Source: Ascaphus truei (Eukaryota > Chordata > Amphibia > Anura > Ascaphidae). Taken from it: a stretch of DNA of 64,000 nt. Shown one piece after another: positions 45,001-57,000 of the stretch. A program made the translations under genes and the position numbers. Position 1 is the first letter of the stretch. Every line of letters starts with the position of its first letter. The notes beneath the pieces are model-generated. The model was not told the origin of the DNA. It worked only from the letters and a program-made list of their open reading frames with translations, and searched no databases. The stretch lies in assembly GCA_036426205.1 (NCBI GenBank), contig CM071570.1:140449048-140513047 (forward strand), in the 5' to 3' direction.

Positions 45001-48000
45001 TGGATAATATTTGTAAAATATTACCTAAATATAGATTGTAAGCTCTTCAGAGCAGGGTCTCCCTTTGCCTTATGTTGTCATTTGCCAGTTATCTTATCCC
45101 CATTATTTGTACTTTATTTACCTTGTATTGTGTGTTTGTAAAGCGCAGCATAGACTGTTGGCGCTATATAAATAACATTATACATGTAAAAGAGGTATAT
45201 TGAAATATAGCACTAAACAGATTGTAAATAGGTTTACCATTGGCACTTATATGTAATCTTGTTGCTATAGCTTTTTACGGGTTAGCATTGGTTAATAAAT
45301 ATGGCCCTTACAATATCTAAAAAGTAAATTATAATTGTGAGTAACCCCACATTTACATTGTAAATTGTATGTTGATTAGGCATGATTGGTATATGTGAAG
45401 TTTATATGACCACGGTTCTTCAGTTTATTTGAATAGCAGAAATGTGTATCATGTGCAACAGGCAAGATGTCCTTTTCAATAGCACTTATTAGGTTTTCTC
45501 AAATTCTCCTTTTCGTTAATGTAATTATCGGGTTTAACTTTAAATACCCTGATGCTCAATATCAGAATTACTCTAATTTACACAAATAGAAAGGGAAACT
45601 GCACTCAATATATGCATGGGTTTATACTACACAGTACATTATAATTACTTTGTACCCTTCCTTAACTCTTCCTATAACAGCTCTCCAAAACAATCACTTG
45701 GACCAGTAGAGCAAAATTATACTTTGGCACAAAGTTAAAATTATGCAATTTGCTTTTATTTTTGGAGCAATGCTGCAGTTGATGCATATGCCATGTAATA
45801 TCTTGAATTCATAGGCCTAAAATAAAAAAGTGTAAATCTTATATAAATAAATTTCAGAACAGGGTTGTTATATAATGCATGGCACATCTGCCAGTGATGG
45901 GGTTCATAATTTTTTTTTAAAGGCCCAGGTGATTTCCAAACATTTATCACATTTGGGAGAAGATCCATTGCATTTATTGTATGTACTAGTTTTTTTTTTT
46001 TTTTTAATCATTAGCCGTTTTTAAATGTCTATTTTATACCACGATGCACACTCTAGTCCGGGCCGGCTTGAAATTTAGCAGGGCTCTGTGCCAGGGGAGA
46101 GTGCGGGGACTTTTACCTGCTCTGGCGTCTCCTCTTGCTCCTCAACTCAGCGACATTGCATGATGTCACGTTGTCATGGCAGAGATGAAGAGCAGGAGGA
46201 GATGCCGAAGAGGAGAAGCCAGATACAAGTTAAGAGACAGTTACAGAGGCACTGTGCTCTCCCCTGGTAAACAACAAAAATTGAACGAAAGTCAAACTTC
46301 AGTGCATCAAAAAACAGCATGTGATCATCTCAATCCCTTTGAATAATCTGATGTGGCTGTGATATATAATTGATATGAAATAGGACTTCCGTCAATCGGG
46401 TAATAATGATCGTGGTGAGTGAATACACTTTCAATTCGATTTAACAACAACAAAGAAAACACTTGTAGTAAATACTGTGGTGTTTTCTTACTTTTCATAT
46501 TTTTTACTCTTTGACAAAGCGCCGTTCTAGGCACGAAAACGCGTTGTGTTTCCACCCTTGCTATTTTTTCTATGTGCTAAATAAAGTACTTTTAGATACT
46601 TCTCGCAGTCCATATTGTGGGATAATTTTGTGCTGTGCACCTTCATTCATTGTTTTTTGCCACACTTCCCCCTGTAATCCGTTTAACTGATGTGGGAAAG
46701 AGCGCAGGCGTCTGTAAGCGCGGGACTCAGTGCCACTATACCGATTGAACAACCATCAAGATGACCCTGACTAGTATTGTTTCTATCGTGTGCTGGTGCC
46801 TTACAAATAGATAACCATCTCTTTGTAATCTCTTAATATGATTAAGTTTGCATTTTTAGGATTCTTTGTGATTTTCATCGGTTTCTAATAAATCTTTTAT
46901 TTGAGTGATTTTAAAGCTGCAGTTCAAGCAATATCCTACATGTTGTTTTTTTTTTCAATATATCAGCTCTGTACTATGAGAAAATACTTGTCGCATTTAA
47001 AAAGAATTTTTTAAGACATTTGTAATGTATTATAATGTAACAAGCATTCTTGTTCCTATAGCAACCATATACAAAGTCCTCCCCCCCCCTTCTATAATGG
47101 CATCACCTTTTTGATTCCTGCCCTATCTAGCAGTGAACCAATTTAACCTAGTGCCTGCCTGGTCACATGATCTTCCTCACAGAACTTTGGCTGTCCATGC
47201 AGCAGAAGATAACCCAAGATGCATTTAGTGAACCCCCAGACTAATTTCAGCAATCGATTACAGGAGAACGGATCGATCAGCAACTTAGCTAATCACTTGT
47301 CAGTGTGTAGATTGTATTGATGCACATATTGAATGGAAAAAAAAAATGGAGAAACGATAGCTTGAACTGCAGCTTTAATAGCACTTTTAGGTTTAATATG
47401 TTAAAATTAAGTGGTTTGACAAATGTAGAGAAAATTCTAAAGTTAATGATTAAATCATTTTTTAAAGTCTCTTTTTTTTTTGTTACAACATGGACTGTCA
47501 TGGCTAAATGCAGGGGGAAAATGCCAAAGGCTTGAACAGGAAATATTGTATAATGCCCATAAGGACATAAAACGGGTTGGTTTTAATTTTCAGTCTTGTT
47601 TGTGACATCCACGTAATCATGCTGTGAGAGCCAATTAGGAAAAAGGGAAATGATTAAACAGAGAGAAACCTGGGGTGACTACTATAAAATTCAATCGGCA
47701 AGTTGTGTTTCAATTTGGTCCTATGTGCAACTTCAGATCTATATTTAAGTGATTGGAAAACGAAAAATTATTCGAAACCTGAAAAACTCTGGATAACAGA
47801 GCAATTTGGTAAGGCTAGTGTAACGGTCTAGGACATTAGGTCGCTGCTGGCGTTTAACCATACCCACCTTGCCATGGGGACATCTCTCCACAAAGGTAAG
47901 GACCCAACCTTACCCTAAAAAACCCTAAACTTAACCCCTAATACTAATGCTATCCTAAAAGCCTTGCACTCTTACCCTAACCACTAAAACCCGGTAAGTT

Positions 48001-51000
48001 AACTTAACTTATTGGTGAAATTGCCGGCAGCTGTGTGTGTGTTTATATGTGTACATATATACACATACATACAGTTAGGTCCGGAAATAATTGGACACTG
48101 ATACAAGTTTTGTTATTTTGGCTGTGTGCCAAAATAAATTCAAGTTACAGTTAAATAATGAATATGGGCTTAAAGTGCAGTCTATCAGCTTTAATTTGAG
48201 GGTATTTATATCCAAATTGGAGGAAGGGTTTAGGAATTACATCTCTAATATGTAGCCCCCTCTTTTTCAAGGGACCAAAAGATATTGGACAATTGACTCA
48301 AAAATTGTTTCATGGACAGGTGTGGGCTATTCCTTCGTTATTTCATCATCAATTAAGCAGGTAAAAGGTCTGGAGTTGATTCCAGGTGTAGCATTCACAT
48401 TTGGAAGCTGTTGCTGTGAGCCCACAAAATGCGGTCAAAGGAGATTTCAATGCAAGAGAAACAGGGCATCCTTAGCTGCAAAAAAAAAAAAGAAAATCCA
48501 TCAGAGAGATAGCAGGAACATTGAGTGGCCAAATCAACAGTTTGGCACATTTTGAGAAGAAAAGAATGCATTGGTGAGCTCTGCAACATAAAAAGGCCTG
48601 GATGTCCACGGAAGACAACAGTGGTGGATGATCGTAGGGTCCTTTCCATGGTAAAGATATACCCCTTCACAACATCCAGCCAAGTGAAGAACATTCTCAA
48701 GGTGGTAGGCATATCATTATTGAAGTTTACCATAAAGAGAAGACATCACGAGAGCAAATACAGAGGGTTCACCACAAGGTGCAAACCATTCATAAGCCTC
48801 AAGAATCGAAAGACCAGATTAGACTTCGCCAAACAAGATCTAAAAAAGCCAGCCCACTTCTGGAACAGCATTCTTTGGACAGATGAAACTAAGATCAACC
48901 TGTACCAGAATGATGGGAAGAAAAAATATGGAGAAGGCTTGGAACGGCTCATGATCCAAAGCTGTTACACCGGTGCTGCCCGCAGACCAGACCCATCCCT
49001 TGTACTGAGGTGGGACCCACCCGCAGCAGAAGGAGCATGTCCACAGTGTGGTGTTTTGGTGTTGCCAGGCCAGGTGGATATAGCTATAGCAATACTTGCC
49101 GGTACCAGGTAAAAAGAGACGTAGTAGTTGCCGTTGCCAAGGTCAGGGAATGGAAAGGTCCGGAAGGTCGAGATGCAAGCTGAGGTCGAGGGACGTGAGA
49201 AGCAGAGTAGTCAGGAAGGAGCCGGTTTTGAGAGCCAGAGAGAGTAGTCAGCCAAGCCGTGTCGTAACCTGATTGGCAAAGAGAAGAGGAAACCAGAGTA
49301 GACTTCCACAAGTGGAGACTGTCGAGCAATGTGGAAATGGTAAGACAGGCACTATATAGTGCGGCTGACCAATAGAAAGCGGAGGCAGACCTGTAGGAGC
49401 TCGTGGAGCCATCCTGGGCGCGCGCTCTGTAATGTTGGAGAGCGCACGCCCAGGACTAATGGCACCCGCCTGAGAGCAGGAGACGACTGGGAAGCCCCAC
49501 AACAACAGGGACCGGCGACTGGGACATCCCACGGCTGCAGGAGCAGTAAGAGGTAAGGAGGGGGTCACGCTGCGAGCGCCGTGACCCCCGAATCCTCACA
49601 AAAGCATACCACATCTGTAAAACACGGTGGAGGCAGTGTGATGGCATGGGCATAATGGCTTACAATGGCACTGGGTCACTAGTGTTTATTGATGATGTGA
49701 CTGAAGACAGAAGCAGCCGGATGAATTCTGAAGTATATAGGGATATATTGTCTGCTCAGATTTAGCCAAATTAGCGAAGTTGATTAGATGGCGCTTCACT
49801 TTACAGATGGACAATGACCCAAAACATACTGCGAAAGCAACCCAGGAGTTTTTTAAGGCAAAAAAGTGGCCGAGTCAATCACCTGATCTGAACCCGATCG
49901 AGCATTCATTTCACTTGCTGAAGACAAAACGTAAGGCAGAAAGACCCACAAACAAACAACAACTGAAGACGGCTGCAGTAAAGGCCTGGCAAAACATCAC
50001 AAAGGAGGATACCCAGCGTTTAGTGATGTCTATGCGTTCCAGACTTCAAGCAGTCATTGCCTGCAAAGGCTTCTCGACAAAGTATTAAAGTATTAAAAAT
50101 GAACATTTTATTTATGATTGTGTTGATTTGTCCAATTACATTTGTGCCCCTGAAATAAGAGGACTGTTTATGAAAATGGTTGCAATTCCTAAATGTTTCA
50201 TACGATATTTTTGTTCAACCCCTTCAATGAAAGCTGAAAGTCTGCACTTCTATTGCATCTCGATTGTTTCATTTCAAATCCATTGTGGTGGCGTACAGAA
50301 CCAATATTATGAACATTGTGTCGGTGTCCAATTATTTCCAGACCTAAATGTCTGTCTATCTCCCTATCTCCCTCTATCTCTCTCATTATATTTTAAGTTA
50401 AGGTGGGTGAAAAAGGCATCAAAAAATCTCCACCGTTAGCATATAGCCAATAAAGAATATCACTTGTGAGCACATTCAATGTCTTAGACAGGTCTGCGCC
50501 CCTGCCTTTCAACCATTATTACCTAGCATACAATTCTCCCACTGCAGCAAGGGATTCTGGTAAATAACATGCAAATGAGCACACAATGTGTCACCTTTTG
50601 CCTGGAATATCCATACACATGGAGCCCATTTAAGCAGATGCATCAAATCTATCATATACCTTAACCACGACCAAACAATTTTATGACATGGAGGAACTTT
50701 ATATGAGGGACCTAACCATGGCCCTTTCATCGACGATATTATCATGATCTGGGATGGAACAGAATCAGACCTTGAGGTTATCTTTGCTAACTTTGAACCC
50801 AATTTACAGGGTTTAAAGTTTTACTCGTCAGATTCATGATAAAGAGGTGGTCTTTCTGGACCTCTCTTTGTTTATTGATGAGTCAAATATACTGTACAAA
50901 CAAAGGTACACTTAAAGGAGGTTGTAGCCAATGGTTATTTACATGCTAGCAGTTATCATTCTAAGTGGCTTTGAAATATACCATTCAGTCAATTTAGCCG

Positions 51001-54000
51001 CCTCAGGAGCAATTGTTCGGTTGAGAGGGACTTCGATCTGCACGCAGGGGTCCTAAGGGATAGGTTCCTGGCAAAGGGATACAAGAATCCTGTTATTGAG
51101 GAATCCCGTTAACGAGCAAAGGCACTAGAGAGGAAAACACTGAGTGAGTCACATGCAAGATATCTAAGTAAAAGCAAAAATATGAATATGTACGGTGGGT
51201 CTTTGTTTGGAGTGGGCCAGGCCGCTTCTGGTTATCCTAAATTTGTGACTAAATTTAACACCTCATCAAATCAGATTATAAAGATCCTGAACACACACTG
51301 GAAGATATTGCAGTGTGATCCGCATCTGAACAAACAATTACCCTCTAGAGCATCTGTGGTTTTCAAAAAAGCCTGAAGTGTAAAAAAAAATCTAGTTGCT
51401 CCAAGTAAATTGAAATCTAAATGTAAAAAGGAAGCAGCTCAGGATAATGGGAACTACAGATGCATGAGGTCCAGATGCATCATGTGCAGAAAGATGTGTG
51501 TTCAGCGATCTTTTCAGTCACATTCTAATGGGAGCAACTATGGGCTTAAAGGGCATATTGAATGCCAAACCCCCTATGTTGTATACATGCTGAGCTGTCG
51601 GTGCGGGATGCAGTACATTGGGAGGACTAATGTAAGGTATCTTGAACATAGGAGGAACGTGGCGAGAGGCATTAACACCCATAGCATATCAAGACATTTT
51701 ATATTGCGTCACAATAAGGATCCGGGACTCCTTGCAGTTATGGGAATTGAACACGTCCCAGCCCCTATTCTTGGAGGGGACAGGTTCAAGACCCTCTGCA
51801 AGAGAGAGTCCTACTGGATTTGTACGATGGGTACGCTAGCCCCAGCCGGTTTCAATGAGTGCATTGATACCAGCACTCTTGTGTGATACAGCTTTTGCTC
51901 CCTCCTCAGCTCTTCATCCTTGGTTTGCATTCTTCTCTTTCTCTCGTATGTATGTATGTATGTTCAGATGCATGTATTTTTATTATGTATATTTGATTTT
52001 GTTTATAGATATACTTTTTAATATCATTTGTGGGTTATTTTGTACTTTGTACTTGTAGGATTCCTGTTTATTAATATGATTTTTAGTGTTTCACATTGTT
52101 TGTGTTTCATATATTTTTAGAATATTGTTATATGTTATATTAAATGTATTGGTTATCATCTATCAATTTTCATTTCTAGGATTTTTCCCTTCACCCCTTT
52201 TAATTACTATCTGGTTGCATTTGAATTTGTTTTGATTCTGCTCTTTATAGGCAGAGCTACACAGCTTTTACTGTTAGAATAGTTTTTACATGTACATTCA
52301 CAGTGCCTTAATCTCAGCAACTCTGGTATGGTACAATATAGGCTTTTTATGTTGGGCTTTCCTGGTTCTCGTTTAGCACCCTTTGAGTGCTAGTGATCTT
52401 ATCTATTATTTTTCAGTTTTTTTACAACTGCCTGTTTTCACTTCACTAGTATCCGTTAGCATATTAACCTTGTAATGTGTATACTTCGTATTGGTTCTAT
52501 TGTGTTAGCCAATAGCAGCATGGTTAGCTCTTTCTGAGGGCTATAAGAGACTTCCGCCCTCATTGTGCCTGATCCCCCTGACGAAGTTACGCATGTAACG
52601 GAACGCGTATGGACGGCACGCTACGATGTATGACGTCATCACCCCGCACCACGTGAGCTTAGTGTATCGAAACAACAGCTCAATTGTAAAGACACTGGTA
52701 TTCGGGTCTGTTGCATAGCAGCAACCTGCTACAACTCCTCTCTTGGCACTCTATGTGCAGAAAGTTTGTTAAGGAGCCCTAATAGTAGAAGGACTGGATG
52801 TTTCACTAATAAGACCTGGCTGAAACCTTTGGAACTTTCCGATGGAGGCACCGGCTGTAGTTGAGTATCAGTTCGAATTTGACTTACTCTCAATGCTGTT
52901 TTTCTAGCTCCACTTGTGAGTGTGTTTTTTTAAAGACTACCTTCATTGTCCATTAATAAACTGTAACAGATTTACGGTATGTGGCATGCGCCTCCCTTTT
53001 TCTTATCTATCTATATCTATCTCCCATCTATATCTCTATCTATCTCTATCTATCTCGCTCGCTCTATATCTCGCTCGCTCTATATCTCGCTCGCTCTATA
53101 TCTCGCTCTATAGCAATGAGTACACTTGATTGTTGTGAATAAGTGAATATAAGGCGCTAACAACTTAAATACATACAATAGTGATACGTGCAAGTGTAAT
53201 ATAAATTAATATAAGTGCTCAAATACACTTGATTGTTGCCAATTAGGTTACATACTTTACTGTATTTATCTTGCATAAGATCTCTACAGATTTTGTGTTA
53301 AATAAAATGAGAATATTAAATCTTTACCAAACTTAAAATAATAATCATTTCTGAATTTTTTTCTAAGATATTTGAAAAGCCTGCATAAACCCTTGGCACA
53401 TTACTACATCATGGGATTTGGCACACCAGGGGCCCAATTACGTAGTAGCTACTGTACATCGTAAAATCCCTGCTCATTTTCATTGTAGCTATAGAAAATT
53501 ACATTCAGTAAATACATCAGTCAAAAGAGCAGAGTGGCACTCTACTAGAAAGACTCTGGGAGTTGATGAAAAGTGCAAAAACGAATGGTGTGTGAAATCT
53601 GTGAATATAAACTAGGTATCCTTTGAAACGCTGTTCACTCCAGGTGAGCAATCAACACTAGTCCAACAAATTCAACCCTCTGGATAAGCGATCACAAATG
53701 TGAACAAAAGTGACTATAAATATCATTGAAGAATCGTAAACCTTAACATATAATATTGTACTGTACATCGAAATGTTTGGGATGTGTGAATTTGAGTTCA
53801 ATAAAAGTTCACTTCTGGTCTGCAGCTTTTCACAAAAGTTGGCTCCAAAATAAAAATCTAAAGAGAAAAGAGTGCTCAATCACTCATAGTGTAGTATGAA
53901 TATATGCAAACTGTGTTCTCATTACAAAGGGGTAAGTATTACACATACAACAATATAGAAGCTTAAACGCATGTATTCAGAGACTCTGCCTGTCTGCTGC

Positions 54001-57000
54001 ATTATCAGGAATCCACGTCTCGGCGGCAGTCACTCACAGATATAGTTTGGTGTGGTCCTCTGTCTCGTCCGACATGCAAAGCAGCGAGGCACTTGCGTTA
54101 GTCCTCTGGACCCCAGAAAGGGCTGGTCCTCACGGTGGAGGTGTTTGCGCACCTTGATGATAACATCAGTGCAAGAGCTTGAGAGTACAATCGTTCTCAA
54201 CAAGGTGTACAGAATGCACTGGGAGATTGGGCTTTCTGGGTACTCCTAAACCACAGGACATCAACCACTAAATGTGCAGTCCAAATTAACACTTCGTGTG
54301 AGACAAATTGAATTGCGTTTCGTGGAGACACCGCTCATGACTTCATCAGGGAAATCCTGTGCAATAATTACCCCTTTTTATTGAGAATACACTTTCAATA
54401 TATTTATACTATGAGGGGTTGTGTGCGCTTTTTTCTTTTCTCTCTGCATACATACTGTACATGTGCCAAGGCTCACCATGCCTGCTGTGTTGATTTTTTT
54501 GCTCTTACCTTTTTCCCATGGTTCAATATATAAAATTGGTCCACACTACTAACTATAAGATAAGGCATTTCTATTGGATTTATAGTTATATTTAGTGTTT
54601 TTTTCGAGCAATATCACATGAGATAACAGATACGGCGGATTAAGATGAATGGAAAAATATTATAAATCCATTTAAAATCCACATGTAAAAACAAGTATAC
54701 AACACAGAATGGAAGCGCTCAAGAAAAATGCATAAATGTAAATGTGTGTCTAAACTATCTTATCATTTAAATAGTTGTTGCTGCTTGAAGAAAAGAAATT
54801 TTCCCAGTTCTTGTTGAAATGAAGTCCAGAATGATTCAGCGCACCTCCAAAAAGATGGAAAAAGACAAATATATAGTCCACGGAGCAGATTCAAGTGACT
54901 GGAGTTGGTCCTTTCATTTTTACTGTTCTCATTCGTTTATGTGAGTGTATACCTGATTTCTATAAATTGGACTTTTATACAAACAAAGCTTTGAATCTCA
55001 TCTGTAGCTGTGTGGAAGCAGAGGGGAAAAAAAAGATACGTGTAAGTACCTGAACCTAGGCACGTAAAGGTAAGTGCATATCTCACCATCATAATCTTTC
55101 TACATTGTATGAACTTCAGTATATATTTTTTTCTTTTTCCATCTTTTTGGAGGTGCGCTGAATCATTCTGGACTTCATGTAAAAACAAGTACAGTATACT
55201 GTGAAAAGTTAAAAGCCTTAAAAGAGATTCACCTTCTCTCTACACTTCAAAGAGATTAAAAAGAACGTTGTGCATTTGCAAATCTATTCAAAACCCATTA
55301 ACTATTTATTGCTCATGTGGTGCTTTTCTCTGCTATACGTTGTAGGCCTCTATTGCATAGAATGTTAAAGGTACCCGTAATAAAGCATTGTGATATTTTA
55401 TAATCATTCTCTAAGATTACATTACTTTTTTTGAATTGTGAAACCATTGCATTTTTGGGGCCCTATTTACAGCTCCCAGTCTGTAAGTCCTTGCCTCTCT
55501 TACACCACTCTTTCCTTTTTGTTATGCCCCCTTTGCCTCTGCTGTGCCACTTGCTTCAGTGTGTCAGTTTTAAGCTGTGTGCATCAACACTGTGCAGTGG
55601 TTGCTTGGAGGAGAAACTATAAGGAACAATGATCTTTCTGCCTCTATCAACACAAAAGTCTTTCTTCTACTGCCAATGTATCTTCCTTCCTCCTCCCCCT
55701 GCCGGTAAAGTATCTAAATGGAAGAGAGGCCTAGAAAAAGGCGGGACGGGAGAAATAAAACAAGATTTTGAAATGACTAGCCATGTGCACTGGGAGGAGG
55801 AAGTGAAAGAGTCATATTTTTTTGGACAGTACCTTTGACCACAATGACAGACTTTCAGAGTAGCACATGGGAAGTTTGGAGATACTGTACTTTAAAGATT
55901 CTGTCGAATACATTGAAAACCTATGCTAATTTTACAGGTACGAAGATTTTTTATTTTTATTTTGCCACGTTAAAACACATTCTTAGACATTTCAAAGATT
56001 TCTACTGCGATGATCCAGCAGTGAGGGGTAACTTAAGAGGGAAATTTGACCATCTGACAATGAAGGGTTAACGGTTTAGATTGTAAGCTCTTTGGGGCAG
56101 GGACTCCTTTTTCCAATGTTACTTTTATGTCTGCCACACTCCCATTATTGTGTTGTGTATTACTGCTGTGTAGTACTGTGCACGTGGATGGCACTACATA
56201 AATAAAGATATACATACAGTACATTTAAACCATATGAAAAAGGAGCTTCATTTCTGCATTTGATTACAAAGAGTTAACATTTTGAACTCGTTCACTGACA
56301 TAGCTGTATGTATGTTAAGAGACAAACCCTTGTGTTTGGACCCAATGGGAAAGCACACATGTCAAACTGGGTCTTGGGGTTAGCTGTTATACGGACACAC
56401 ACATTTTGTGATGGATATGAGAGAGATGTGAGTATTAGAGGTTGAGTTCCCAATAGTGTTCCTGCACAGAAGTAAATGGGTGGTCAGTATTGATATTATA
56501 TCCTCACTTACCCCACTACAACCACCTGGGATGTTGCCTAGTGCTTTCCCAACCAAGGTCTCGTCATAGTAATGTTTATTCCTACATTTGTTTGGTCCAT
56601 CAACTATGCCATTATGGTGTATGAAAGAAATGTAGTTCTTAAAGAAACATAAGATACATTAGGGCCTATTTATTCACAATTGCCACCAAGTACAACATGT
56701 ACTTCGATGCATTTTTGCTGTGTTTATTAAAAAAAATATGTATGCATAAAAATCGCACAGTTTCACTTTTCGTTTGCATGCACATTTTTTCCCGATTTTT
56801 GCTATAATACCAGCCAGAGAGAAATAGGAGTGAAACACCCCCAAGCGATGCTTTCCAGAGGCAAATTCCAATATTTATATTATTGAAGAAATTAATCCCA
56901 GACCGTATAGTATACAGAGAATATAACTCTCATAAACACTAAGTCCTGTTGACATGTTTCTTGTTGTGTTCTCAGATATTACACTTAGCCCGCTGGTCAA

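Larger units (their letters stand above)
48072..50350 (+). mobile_element. Tc1-like transposon, copy 2, split by a solo LTR
   Basis: The ends CAGTTAGGTCCGGAAATAAT (48072) and the inverse at 50350 are the same family as 38145-39385. TA precedes the left end. The Tc1 part is interrupted at 48963-49600 by an LTR. Without it the element is about 1.64 kb, longer than copy 1. It lies sense to MANEA in the 20-kb intron. Confidence 0.92.
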
